Shown here: positions 7,496 through 14,198 of the stretch, one piece after another
How the letters are laid out: every line of letters begins with the position of its first letter
Numbering within the stretch: the first letter of the stretch is position 1
DNA from: Candidatus Methanoplasma sp.
Lineage (GTDB): Archaea > Thermoplasmatota > Thermoplasmata > Methanomassiliicoccales > Methanomethylophilaceae
NCBI GenBank assembly: GCA_031288985.1
Contig: JAITQH010000046.1
Span: 1-16,636, forward strand
Direction: 5' to 3'
Length of the DNA stretch: 16,636 bases
Position numbers and translations under genes: made by a program
The notes under the pieces: generated by a model
What the model saw: only the letters and a program-made list of their open reading frames with translations
What the model was told of the DNA's origin: nothing
Database searches by the model: none

Positions 7496-7518
7496 CCTTC
7501 CGAGGGTCCTTCCGAGGG
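7496..7518. repeat. Tandem 11-bp repeat upstream of radA
   Basis: CCTTCCGAGGG occurs at 7496-7506 and again at 7508-7518, separated by one T. TCGGAAG at 7533-7539 is the inverted complement of the CTTCCGA core. The set lies 26-69 bases upstream of the radA TATA box, where a regulator could bind; this role is inferred. Confidence 0.5.
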
Positions 7519-7564
7519 CCGCATCGCCACTTTCGGAAGATTCGGCGACCTCCCCCCTTGCACG

Positions 7565-7572
7565 CTTAAATA
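7565..7572 (+). promoter_or_regulatory. TATA box for radA
   Basis: CTTAAATA predicts a start near 7594, leaving a leader of about a dozen bases that includes the Shine-Dalgarno AGAGGA (7595-7600), six bases before the ATG. Confidence 0.55.
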
Positions 7573-7606
7573 CTGAAACCAATGTGAAGAGTTCAGAGGA
7601 AGATCA

Positions 7607-8548
7607 ATGTCCACAAAGACTCTAGAAGACATACCCGGAGTAGGGCCGGCCATAGCAGAGAAGCTCCGCGAAGCAGGGTACACGGAGCTGATGGCCATCG
7701 CAGTAGCCTCCCCCAAAGACCTCGCGGAAACCTGCGAGATCGGAGAGAAGAAGGCTATGGACATCATAGAAGGGGCGAAGCTTTGCGCCGACATAGGCGG
7801 GTTCGAGACGGGCGACGCCATATTGGAGCGCCGCAAGGCGGTGACAAAGCTCACCACGGGATCGAAAGCGTTCGACGAGCTTTTGAACGGGGGGCTGGAG
7901 AGCCAAGCGATAATCGAGTTCTTCGGGGAGTTCGGAAGCTGCAAGACCCAGGTATGTTTCCAGCTCGCGGTGAACGCCACCCTTCCCGAAGAGAAGGGAG
8001 GCCTTGACTCCGACGTCATAATACTTGACACGGAGAACACGTTCAGGCCCGAGAGGATAATTCAGATGGCAACTTACCTCGGGGTGGACCCCGACGAGGC
8101 CCTCAAGCGCATTCACGTCGCCAGAGCTTTCAACTCGCAGCACCAGGTGCTCCTGGTCGACAAGGCCCTTGAACTTGCGAAGGACAAGAAGATCAGGCTG
8201 ATGATAGTCGACTCCCTCACGTCGCACTTCAGAGCGGAGTACCTCGGAAGAGGGGCCCTGGCGGAGAGGCAGCAGATCCTGAACCGCCACATGCACGACC
8301 TCCTGAACTTCGCCACGCTCAACAACGCCGTCATCGCCGTCACCAACCAGGTCGCCGCGAAGCCGGACGCGTTCTTCGGGGATCCGACCCGCCCGATAGG
8401 CGGCCACATCGTGGGACACACGGCCACGTTCCGCATATACCTCAGAAAGGGCAAGGCGGGGAAAAGGATAGCCCGGCTCATCGATTCTCCGAACCTTCCG
8501 GAAGGAGAGGCTGTGTTCATGGTCACCGAAGACGGTATTAAGGACTGA
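7607..8548 (+). CDS. radA: DNA repair and recombination protein RadA
   Basis: The archaeal Rad51/RecA homologue, which forms ATP-bound filaments on single-stranded DNA and performs strand exchange in homologous recombination. At 313 residues it has the expected layout: an N-terminal helix-hairpin-helix domain ([15 protein letters not shown], 6-20), a linker with [13 protein letters not shown], then the RecA core. Walker B is LMIVDSLT, followed by the family block [17 protein letters not shown], and loop L2 spans about [20 protein letters not shown]. The N-terminal domain excludes the paralogue RadB. The oddity is Walker A, GEFGSCKT (107-114), with cysteine C112 where the GxxxxGKT motif normally has glycine (codon TGC at 7940-7942). 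The start is supported by a Shine-Dalgarno and TATA box. A TrmG10-like gene follows 15 bases after the stop in the same frame. Confidence 0.96.
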   Translation: MSTKTLEDIPGVGPAIAEKLREAGYTELMAIAVASPKDLAETCEIGEKKAMDIIEGAKLCADIGGFETGDAILERRKAVTKLTTGSKAFDELLNGGLESQAIIEFFGEFGSCKTQVCFQLAVNATLPEEKGGLDSDVIILDTENTFRPERIIQMATYLGVDPDEALKRIHVARAFNSQHQVLLVDKALELAKDKKIRLMIVDSLTSHFRAEYLGRGALAERQQILNRHMHDLLNFATLNNAVIAVTNQVAAKPDAFFGDPTRPIGGHIVGHTATFRIYLRKGKAGKRIARLIDSPNLPEGEAVFMVTEDGIKD

Positions 8549-8563
8549 CGCCTAAAGGGTCCA

Positions 8564-9562
8564 TTGGACCCCATCTTCTTTTTTGAACTCTCGGGCGAGT
8601 CTGCGGACCTCCCGTACGCAGAGGCTGTCAGATGCATCGAGGCCGAGGCCCCGGGATGCCGTGCGGCGTCACGGGGTCCCGGATACCTCACTGCGGCCTT
8701 TCCGTACGAGGCCTTGGACGGGATCGCCTCGCGCATCGCGCTGACGCACAGGATCGGCCGCTACATCGGATGCTACGATCCGGACGGCCTTCCGCCCCTT
8801 TCCGACGCGATCCTGCCCGAAGGCCGCACCTTTTCCATAAAGGCGAAAAGGTTCGGAGGAATGATGAAGGACGCGGACTCCCAGAAGCTGATAAGAGAGG
8901 CCGGCGCGCTGCTGTCAAAGAACAACGACGTGGACCTTCGCGACCCGGACGTCACGGTAAGAATGCAGATGTGCGACAAAGTGCATCTGTTCGTCGAAGA
9001 GAGAGTGACGGAAAAAGACCTGCTGGAGAAGAGGAAGGTCGGCGAAAGGCCGTTCTTTTCTCCCATATCGCTTCATCCGAAGTACGCAAGGACGCTTATC
9101 AATCTCACGGGGGTCAGACGCGGAGGGACCGTCCTGGATCCTTTCTGCGGCACGGGGGGCATTGCCATCGAGGCCGCGGACATGGGCATGAAGGCGGTCG
9201 TGTCTGACTTCGACGAGGACATGGTCATCGGATGCAGGGAGAACATGGACTTCTACGGTCTGAAGCTGCACGACCATGACGTCCTTGACATAAGCGGCAT
9301 CCCCGACAGGTTCTCCGATATCGACGCCGTGGCCACCGACCCTCCTTACGGCAGATCCACAAAGACCGGAGGGGAGGACATCTCCGCGATCTACAAACGC
9401 GCCATGGACGCGATCCCGAAGGTCCTGAAGCCCGACTCCAGGGCCGGCATGATATTCCCTCTGGAGCTGCAGTCCGACGCCATGACGCTGGAAAGCGTCC
9501 ACAGGCAGAAGGTGCACGGCTCTCTCAGCAGATACTATCATGTATTCAGGCGCCGTGATTAA
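8564..9562 (+). CDS. tRNA (guanine-10,N2)-methyltransferase-like protein (TrmG10 family, THUMP domain)
   Basis: This 332-residue protein matches the archaeal TrmG10/COG1041 family, which methylates N2 of G10 in tRNA using S-adenosylmethionine. A THUMP-like RNA-binding region spans about 60-150. The Rossmann methyltransferase follows, with LDPFCGTGGI (191-200) for cofactor binding, an acidic residue at the end of the second strand (VVSDFDED, 212-219) and the amino-methyltransferase motif DPPYG (259-263). RPFFSPISLHPKYAR (162-176) is the usual entry block. The only possible start near the family N-terminus is TTG at 8564: the frame is closed by the radA TGA at 8546 and has no ATG or GTG in between. 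AAAGGG lies just upstream as a weak ribosome site. Probably co-transcribed with radA. It ends in TAA, the only main gene here without TGA. Confidence 0.88.
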   Translation: MDPIFFFELSGESADLPYAEAVRCIEAEAPGCRAASRGPGYLTAAFPYEALDGIASRIALTHRIGRYIGCYDPDGLPPLSDAILPEGRTFSIKAKRFGGMMKDADSQKLIREAGALLSKNNDVDLRDPDVTVRMQMCDKVHLFVEERVTEKDLLEKRKVGERPFFSPISLHPKYARTLINLTGVRRGGTVLDPFCGTGGIAIEAADMGMKAVVSDFDEDMVIGCRENMDFYGLKLHDHDVLDISGIPDRFSDIDAVATDPPYGRSTKTGGEDISAIYKRAMDAIPKVLKPDSRAGMIFPLELQSDAMTLESVHRQKVHGSLSRYYHVFRRRD

Positions 9563-9570
9563 TTATTTTA
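9563..9570 (+). promoter_or_regulatory. TATA box for the ether-lipid operon
   Basis: TTATTTTA overlaps the end of the preceding methyltransferase gene and lies 23-30 bases before the GTG at 9593. GAGGTG at 9585-9590 sits only 2 bases before the GTG, too close for a good ribosome site, so a leaderless start is likely. Confidence 0.5.
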
Positions 9571-9592
9571 ACGCGCTTCATAATGAGGTGCC

Positions 9593-10405
9593 GTGAAAGA
9601 GTATCTCCGCCTGTTCAGGCTCGGCAACGGGGCCATTGGAATACTTGGTGTTCTGATAGGTGCGTTCATCGCAACGGGCGTAGGCATCGCCGACCATCTG
9701 CTCGGGATCGCGGTCGGATGCGTCGTCGTCGCTGTGTCCATCGCCGGAGGCAACTCTCTGAACGATTACATAGACCGGGACATCGACAGGATCGGACATC
9801 CCGACAGGCCTTTGCCGAAGGGGGAGATCACGCCCGCGGCCGCGCTGCGGGTGGGGATCGTTCTTCTGGCGGCGGCGGTCGCGATCTCGCTGATCCTGCA
9901 GTCTGTGCAGGTGACCGGCGCGGTCATCGTCGCCGTCGTCCTCATGGCGGCTTACGAAACGCTCCTGAAACAGAGGGGTTTCGTCGGCAACATCGTCATA
10001 GCGCTGCTCACGGGCATGGTCTTCCTCTTCGGAGGAGCGATAGTCGGAGACGTCATGAGCGTTGCCGTCATGGCGGCAATGGCGGCCCTCGTGAACGTCG
10101 GGAGAGAGATAGCCAAGGACATAGAGGATATGGGATCCGACGAGGGGAGAAAGACCCTGCCTATGACGCTGGGCGCAAGGAACGCCGCGATCGTCGGGGC
10201 CGCATTCTTCGTCTCCGGGCCCGCTCTGAGCGTGTGGCCGCTCCTCGATCACACCTTCGGCCCCCTGTACTGCCTTGTGTTCGCCGCCGATGCAATCTTT
10301 ATTTATACGGCCTTCATTATTTTCCGCAACGCGCATAAGGCTCAAAAGCTGGCGAAGATTGCCATGCCGATTGCGATGGCCGCGTTCGTATTGGGTGTCG
10401 TCTGA
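9593..10405 (+). CDS. Digeranylgeranylglyceryl phosphate synthase (UbiA family)
   Basis: A membrane-embedded prenyltransferase of the UbiA superfamily, 270 residues. Archaeal DGGGP synthase transfers the second geranylgeranyl chain to GGGP, forming the second ether bond of archaeal lipids. The first aspartate-rich motif is NSLNDYIDRDIDRIGHPDRP (54-73), followed by LPKGEI; the second is REIAKDIEDMGSDEGRKTLP (171-190). About eight or nine hydrophobic helices are evident, including 11-33, 36-53, 86-106, 108-120, 133-150 and 226-243. The start is GTG. The next gene encodes GGGP synthase, the preceding step, and its ATG overlaps this stop by one base, which strongly supports DGGGP synthase over other UbiA prenyltransferases. 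Confidence 0.92.
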   Translation: MKEYLRLFRLGNGAIGILGVLIGAFIATGVGIADHLLGIAVGCVVVAVSIAGGNSLNDYIDRDIDRIGHPDRPLPKGEITPAAALRVGIVLLAAAVAISLILQSVQVTGAVIVAVVLMAAYETLLKQRGFVGNIVIALLTGMVFLFGGAIVGDVMSVAVMAAMAALVNVGREIAKDIEDMGSDEGRKTLPMTLGARNAAIVGAAFFVSGPALSVWPLLDHTFGPLYCLVFAADAIFIYTAFIIFRNAHKAQKLAKIAMPIAMAAFVLGVV

Positions 10406-11142
10406 TGACAGTAAAGGAATATCTTATGGAGAGAATGAGGCAGGGCACCATACATCTGGCTCTTTTGGATCCTGACAAACAGAACAGCTTCGAAGCCGGG
10501 ATCATGGCAAAGAAGATCAAGGAAGCGGGAACGGACGCCATCATGATCGGCGGATCCACAGGCGTCGACAGCGACAATCTCGGCGCCACCGCCCGCGCCA
10601 TAAAAGATGCGTCCGGTCTTCCGACGATACATTTCCCCGGCGGGCCGGGCGAGCTGTCGGGCGATGTGGATTCCATGTTCTTCATGAGCATGGTGAACAG
10701 CAGGGATCCGTTCTGGATAATCGATGCCCAGGCGCAGGCCGCCCTTCACGTCAGGAAACTTGGCATCGAGGCCATATCGCTGGGCTACATAATCGTGGAG
10801 CCCGGGATGAAAGTGGGCGAGGTTGGAAAGGCCGAACCCATAAGACGCGGCCAGAACGACAAGGCCGCCGGATATGCACTGGCATGCGAACTTCTTGGAA
10901 TGGACTTCGTATATCTGGAGGCGGGAAGCGGCGCCGACGCCCCTGTGCCGCAGGACATGATCTCCGCCGTGAAGAAGGCGATAACCATCCCGCTGATAGT
11001 CGGCGGGGGGATAAGGACCCCCGAGGCCGCCGCCGCCGCAAGGGCGGGGGGCGCGGACGCCATAGTCACCGGGACGTTCATAGAGAACTGCGCGGACAGC
11101 GGCAAGCTGAAAGCCGTCGTGGACGCATCCAAGGGGCTCTGA
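10405..11142 (+). CDS. Geranylgeranylglyceryl phosphate synthase
   Basis: GGGP synthase joins geranylgeranyl diphosphate to sn-glycerol-1-phosphate, the first committed step of archaeal membrane lipid synthesis. The 245-residue TIM-barrel shows the family landmarks: LLDPDK (20-25), IGGSTGV (48-54), HFPGGPGELS (76-85), GYIIVEPG (127-134), YLEAGSGA (170-177), GGGIR (200-204) and VTGTFIE (221-227), the last three forming the phosphate site. It is the usual cytosolic partner of the membrane-bound DGGGP synthase encoded just upstream. The TGATG overlap at 10403-10407 implies translational coupling. A zinc-ribbon gene follows 3 bases after the stop and is probably in the same transcript. Confidence 0.96.
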   Translation: MTVKEYLMERMRQGTIHLALLDPDKQNSFEAGIMAKKIKEAGTDAIMIGGSTGVDSDNLGATARAIKDASGLPTIHFPGGPGELSGDVDSMFFMSMVNSRDPFWIIDAQAQAALHVRKLGIEAISLGYIIVEPGMKVGEVGKAEPIRRGQNDKAAGYALACELLGMDFVYLEAGSGADAPVPQDMISAVKKAITIPLIVGGGIRTPEAAAAARAGGADAIVTGTFIENCADSGKLKAVVDASKGL

Positions 11143-11145
11143 CCC

Positions 11146-11490
11146 ATGGCAAACGATCCTGCGTACAGCCGCCCCATATCGCTGAAGGAACCCATGTGGC
11201 TCACTCCGGAAGAGAAGTCCGCCAACATCACCAAGGATCTGAAGGTCGCGGCGCGCAGGTTCCTCTGCCCCGCCTGCGGCAGAGAGTTCAGCCTCTTCCA
11301 ATCCAGGGCCGTCGCCTGCAAGTTCTGTCCCCAGGCCAATCAAAACTGTCCCAACGTCAGATGCCCCCACTGCGACTCGGAGTTCCCGATCAAGGGATTC
11401 ATCGTCCCTGACAAGCAGGACGCGACGCGCATAAACAATTACACGGACAACGTCTTCAACAACTTCGAAGACACGTACAACAGAAGATGA
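11146..11490 (+). CDS. Zinc-ribbon protein, unknown
   Basis: A 114-residue protein I cannot name. It has seven cysteines, C41-x2-C44, C58-x2-C61, C68 and C73-x2-C76, in the pattern of one or two zinc ribbons (CPAC, CKFC, CPHC), with a polar, asparagine-rich C-terminus. It could be a nucleic-acid-binding or subunit-like protein; no enzymatic motif is visible. The ATG comes 3 bases after the GGGP synthase stop, so it is probably expressed with the lipid genes, although a role in lipid synthesis does not follow from that. Its TGA directly abuts the stop of the convergent PPC-domain gene. Confidence 0.78.
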   Translation: MANDPAYSRPISLKEPMWLTPEEKSANITKDLKVAARRFLCPACGREFSLFQSRAVACKFCPQANQNCPNVRCPHCDSEFPIKGFIVPDKQDATRINNYTDNVFNNFEDTYNRR

Positions 11491-11937
11491 TCATTCGATC
11501 CGCAGGATCTTCATCTCGGATCCCGGATCCTTTTTCCTTACCGCCCCGCCGCCGACGAGTTCGGTGACGGTGACCTCCAGCACAAGCCATGCGATCATCC
11601 CGCTTCGGAGGCATCCGGTCACGGAACCGCCTTCTCTTCCGGCCGACCCATGCATGTGCATTATCGGATTCCCATCCTCGTCGGGGAACAGCGTCCCCGT
11701 TGCGGTGAGTTCGTGAGGCGCCTCCAAGACATGAAAAATCGGCGAGATCTCTCCCTCGGAAGGGTGCTTCGGTCCGACGGTCATCTTCGACCCTTTGTCC
11801 ACTCCGCCCACGGCGGTCAGCATCGCGTTCCTGATGCCGTTGGCGCGTGCGAAATCTTCCACGGCCTCATGAAGCAGCTCCCCCGTTTCCAATCTCAGAA
11901 CGAATACGCGGCCAATTGCCATTTCCGCCGATCTCAT
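11491..11937 (-). CDS. PPC (DUF296) domain protein
   Basis: A 148-residue single-domain protein of the PPC/DUF296 family, which in plants accompanies AT-hooks and in prokaryotes usually stands alone and forms trimers. The family landmarks are the opening strand GRVFVLRLETGELLHEAV (9-26), the AVGGVDKG turn (42-49), and the histidine motif IMHMHGSAGR (92-101), followed by VTGCLRSG. The H-x-H pair resembles a metal site. Function in archaea is not established; DNA binding is suggested for some relatives only. The frame opens at 11937, but the ATG at 11922 (MAIGRVFV) is an equally possible start. It lies 7 bases after the minus-strand SHOCT-like gene, so the two form an operon. Confidence 0.85.
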   Translation of the reverse strand: MRSAEMAIGRVFVLRLETGELLHEAVEDFARANGIRNAMLTAVGGVDKGSKMTVGPKHPSEGEISPIFHVLEAPHELTATGTLFPDEDGNPIMHMHGSAGREGGSVTGCLRSGMIAWLVLEVTVTELVGGGAVRKKDPGSEMKILRIE

Positions 11938-11944
11938 CGGGGCA

Positions 11945-12304
11945 TCAACGGTATTTGCTGTATTTATCCATTAGTCTGGTCATGCGGTCATATTCGTCCT
12001 TGGTGACGTCGCCGCTGTCCAAAAACGTCTTGACGAACTCTTTCGCATCCCTTGTGGAGACGCGGGAAGCCTTTGCTATCACCGAGGCCAGGAACGACGA
12101 TGCCTTCGCCGGATCCATCGAGGATGCGGAAAGCACCTCGTTCATGTCGTATTTGAAGGGTTGCAACCTGTGCGTGTTGAGCATTGACTGCCTCTTGGCG
12201 GTCTCCTTGGGTCTCGGTCTCGGTCTCTTTGGGGCCGGTCTTCCCGAGGAGGTCTTGCTGCCCGGCGGCTGTACTTTCGAAGGTTGGCTTACCCGTGTTG
12301 TCAA
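11945..12304 (-). CDS. Basic protein with SHOCT-like C-terminus, unknown
   Basis: A 119-residue protein with a low-complexity basic N-terminus rich in Pro, Lys and Arg (residues 7-40, including RPAPKRPRPRPKE, encoded by three tandem GGTCTC units at 12210-12227 on the plus strand) and a helical C-terminus (about 60-119). The last part, AKEFVKTFLDSGDVTKDEYDRM, resembles a SHOCT-type short oligomerisation motif; this is a visual match only. The start is uncertain: the longest frame begins with TTG, 25-32 bases after a TATA-like TAATATAA on the minus strand, which fits a leaderless message. The first internal ATG is M41, which would remove the basic tail. It leads the minus-strand pair with the PPC gene and is divergent from the AlbA_2 membrane gene. 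Confidence 0.65.
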   Translation of the reverse strand: MTTRVSQPSKVQPPGSKTSSGRPAPKRPRPRPKETAKRQSMLNTHRLQPFKYDMNEVLSASSMDPAKASSFLASVIAKASRVSTRDAKEFVKTFLDSGDVTKDEYDRMTRLMDKYSKYR

Positions 12305-12327
12305 AACTATAACTCCATGACTGTGAC

Positions 12328-12360
12328 TTTATTATATTATATAAACCTCTCTGATATATA
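12328..12360. promoter_or_regulatory. Divergent AT-rich promoter region
   Basis: Between the divergent genes at 12304 (minus) and 12393 (plus) lies an almost pure A/T stretch followed by GATATATA (12353-12360). Minus-strand boxes at about 12329-12345 suit the SHOCT-like gene, and plus-strand TTATATAA (12337-12344) or GATATATA suits the membrane AlbA_2 gene, which also has GGGGAG (12381-12386) six bases before its ATG. The two transcription units may share control. Confidence 0.55.
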
Positions 12361-12392
12361 CACCAACGCGTATAACTGTTGGGGAGCTTGAG

Positions 12393-13613
12393 ATGGAGGA
12401 ATCAATCGTGATGCCGGCAAGCTTGCGGGAAGAGGAGAGAGAGCGGTCTAGGCAGAGACAGAACATCTTCACTGGAAAGAAGACCAGCAAGGGTCTTTAC
12501 AGGACTTTTATCATACTGGAAGTCATTTCGGTTGCCGTCCTGATCGTTTCGTGGCTGTACGGATTTTATTTGGAGGTCGCGTCCACTCTGCCCGTCCTGT
12601 TCTGCACCGCTGTTGCGCTCGCGATCAACCGCGAAACTGTGCGCTTCCCTCCTCTCACCGTGTATCTGACGTTCGGGTTCATGGTGTACATAGTCACCGT
12701 GATCTATTTCAAAGATCATCCGTACTCCATGTTCATAACCGATCTGACGGTTGGAACGGTCATCGGGATATCCGGCCTTATCACGGCGTATGTAAGTCTG
12801 AATTCCAAGCCCGGCATAGGAAACGATCGGCCGATATTTTCGCTGCTGCTGTCATACATGTGCTCTCTGTCGCTGTTCTCCATGCTCATGATGACCGAAT
12901 ATCTCCTGATCTCCCTGGTAAACATGGTGGAAGGCTATTCCTGCCCCATGGTGCTCGACTACGAAGGGGTGATAGAGGAACTTATCATCACATTCGTCAC
13001 CTCGGCGATCATATGCTTCCTGTTCTACATCGGCCCCGACTCCCTCCTGTTCAGATTCATAATCATGGAGTATGACAGCAACAACCTGGGGATAGCCAGC
13101 CCGGGAGACGTCGCGGCGAGGGAGATCGATAATCTCATCAATCTCGGCGAGTGCGATACCGTCGAGTTCAAATCCACGCTCTCCACGAACATCAAGAACA
13201 ATGAACACGACCCGCGTCTGGAGATGGCGGTGCTGAAGACGATCGTCGCATTCATGAACACCGACGGAGGGAACCTGCTGATCGGCGTGAATGACGAGGG
13301 CCACATCATCGGCATTGACGAGGAGGGTTTCCCCAACCGCGACGGAATGATCCTTCATCTCACCGAACTGGTGACGAAACACATCGGCAGAGAATTCATA
13401 CAATTCGTCTCGATAAGGATCATGGACGTCAACGACGATGGGGTGCTTCGCGTGACATGCGCGAAGAGCAACCGCCCGGTGTTCCTCAGAGAAGGCCGTG
13501 AAGACAAGTTCTACGCCAGGATAGGCCCCTCGTCCGTCTGTCTTTCGGGCAAGGAAATGCTGAACTATTCCAGAGACCACTTCAGGTTCTTCAAGCTGAA
13601 GAAAACGATCTGA
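12393..13613 (+). CDS. Six-helix membrane protein with C-terminal AlbA_2 (Schlafen-type) domain
   Basis: A 406-residue protein with an unusual layout. After a charged N-terminus (1-35) come about six hydrophobic helices, near 36-58, 62-79, 86-106, 113-136, 147-176 and 191-214. The soluble part, about 247-390, matches the AlbA_2 domain: GECDTVEFKSTL (252-263), then KTIVAFMNTDGGNLLIGVNDEGHIIGID (282-309), later RPVFLREG (361-368), FYARIGPSS (373-381) and a closing SGKEMLNY. AlbA_2 domains occur in Schlafen-like proteins and predicted transcriptional regulators with an ATP- or nucleic-acid-binding role. A membrane anchor would place this domain at the inner face of the membrane. Function is not known. 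It is divergent from the PPC operon and meets a DUF5654 membrane gene tail to tail. Confidence 0.82.
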   Translation: MEESIVMPASLREEERERSRQRQNIFTGKKTSKGLYRTFIILEVISVAVLIVSWLYGFYLEVASTLPVLFCTAVALAINRETVRFPPLTVYLTFGFMVYIVTVIYFKDHPYSMFITDLTVGTVIGISGLITAYVSLNSKPGIGNDRPIFSLLLSYMCSLSLFSMLMMTEYLLISLVNMVEGYSCPMVLDYEGVIEELIITFVTSAIICFLFYIGPDSLLFRFIIMEYDSNNLGIASPGDVAAREIDNLINLGECDTVEFKSTLSTNIKNNEHDPRLEMAVLKTIVAFMNTDGGNLLIGVNDEGHIIGIDEEGFPNRDGMILHLTELVTKHIGREFIQFVSIRIMDVNDDGVLRVTCAKSNRPVFLREGREDKFYARIGPSSVCLSGKEMLNYSRDHFRFFKLKKTI

Positions 13614-13617
13614 CGCG

Positions 13618-13878
13618 TCAGTCCTTGTCGTTCTCTTTCAGGGACGCTTTTGCTTTGCTCAGGGCCCTGGCTATCAGCACCGAGGCCGCGACCGCAAGCA
13701 CCGTCACTATGATCGCATAGATGAATTCGCCCATGAGCGCGTCGCCGGAACTGAACACTTCCGCTATGGCGTCCTTTATCGCCTCATTCCACGCAAGGGC
13801 GGCAACCAACGCGAACGCGGCCGTTATGAGCGACGCCGTGACCTGAAGGACCTGGACTTTGAACGATTCGTCAGTCAT
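13618..13878 (-). CDS. DUF5654 family small membrane protein
   Basis: An 86-residue protein matching DUF5654, a family of small archaeal and bacterial membrane proteins of unknown function. The first helix, about 13-36, contains SLITAAFALVAALAWNEAI, the recognisable family core. A second hydrophobic helix lies at about 52-72 (FIYAIIVTVLAVAASVLIARA), followed by a short charged tail (KAKASLKENDKD). The ATG is supported by a minus-strand ATTATACA (13907-13914), 29-36 bases upstream. It converges on the AlbA_2 membrane gene with 4 bases between the stops. Confidence 0.8.
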   Translation of the reverse strand: MTDESFKVQVLQVTASLITAAFALVAALAWNEAIKDAIAEVFSSGDALMGEFIYAIIVTVLAVAASVLIARALSKAKASLKENDKD

Positions 13879-13906
13879 TGTATCATATCGGGCACCGTTG
13901 AATCAT

Positions 13907-13914
13907 TGTATAAT
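13907..13914 (-). promoter_or_regulatory. TATA box for the DUF5654 gene
   Basis: ATTATACA on the minus strand, 29-36 bases before the ATG at 13878, predicts a very short or absent leader. Confidence 0.5.
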
Positions 13915-13951
13915 CCTTTGCCCTCTCCCGGCGTCTGCGATCGTTTCCGAC

Positions 13952-13972
13952 GCGGGATCGCCCCGATCCCGC
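13952..13972. other. Perfect 9-bp hairpin downstream of tRNA-Leu
   Basis: GCGGGATCG, loop CCC, CGATCCCGC: a perfect stem beginning 13 bases after the 3' end of the minus-strand tRNA. It may take part in 3' end formation or processing of the tRNA precursor; no T-run follows directly. Confidence 0.4.
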
Positions 13973-13985
13973 CAAGGATGATAGG

Positions 13986-14085
13986 TGCGGAGGAGGGGAT
14001 TCGAACCCCTGAACCCCTGCGGGACAGAATTTCTTCCCTTCAGAGTCTTAAGTCCTGCGCCTTTGGCCAACTCGGCTACCTCCGC
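13986..14085 (-). tRNA. tRNA-Leu (anticodon UAA) with a 16-base intron
   Basis: On the minus strand the acceptor GCGGAGG pairs with CCTCCGC, discriminator A73 is at 13986, the D arm is GCC...GGC with GG in the loop, and the T arm is AGGGG-TTCGAAT-CCCCT. The long variable arm TCCCGCAGGGGTTC is typical of tRNA-Leu. The anticodon loop CTTAAGA gives UAA. Read straight through, the anticodon stem fails at one pair and the gene is about 16 bases too long. Removing 14031-14046, after G37, restores the stem CAGGA/TTCTG and leaves 84 bases (exons 14047-14085 and 13986-14030). CCA is not encoded. A TATA-like stretch lies about 27-39 bases upstream. Confidence 0.93.
14031..14046 (-). other. Predicted tRNA-Leu intron (position 37/38)
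   Basis: ACTCTGAAGGGAAGAA at the canonical archaeal position. The flanks fold as a relaxed bulge-helix-bulge: bulges AG|A and AA|A, each cut after the second base, separated by CTTA/GAAG, three pairs plus one A-G mismatch. The tRNA splicing endonuclease would remove it. Confidence 0.8.
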
Positions 14086-14110
14086 GCATCGGGTGTACGG
14101 GCGCCGACAG

Positions 14111-14124
14111 ATAATAATCATATC
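14111..14124 (-). promoter_or_regulatory. TATA box for tRNA-Leu
   Basis: The minus-strand stretch containing GATATGATTATTAT lies 26-39 bases before the tRNA 5' end, the usual distance for an archaeal tRNA promoter. Confidence 0.5.
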
Positions 14125-14168
14125 TACGTTTCGGCTGCATTCCCGCCCCGATGCGGTTCGATAAACGG

Positions 14169-14174
14169 TTAATA
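14169..14174 (+). promoter_or_regulatory. TATA box for the zinc-ribbon gene at 14199
   Basis: TTAATA lies 25-30 bases before the ATG at 14199 and inside the longer frame that opens at 14151, so it favours the shorter start and a leaderless message. Confidence 0.45.
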
Positions 14175-14198
14175 CCACCCACGGCATACCGGGACAGG

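Noticed and set aside
7607..8548. RadB instead of RadA
   Set aside because: RadB lacks the N-terminal helix-hairpin-helix domain, which is present here, and the length of 313 residues fits RadA.
10342..11370. 342-codon minus-strand frame opposite GGGP synthase
   Set aside because: Antisense shadow of a gene with all GGGP synthase motifs; no domain of its own.
13986..14085. Degenerate tRNA pseudogene
   Set aside because: The mismatch and extra length vanish when a 16-base intron at the canonical site is removed; all other arms pair perfectly and a promoter is present.
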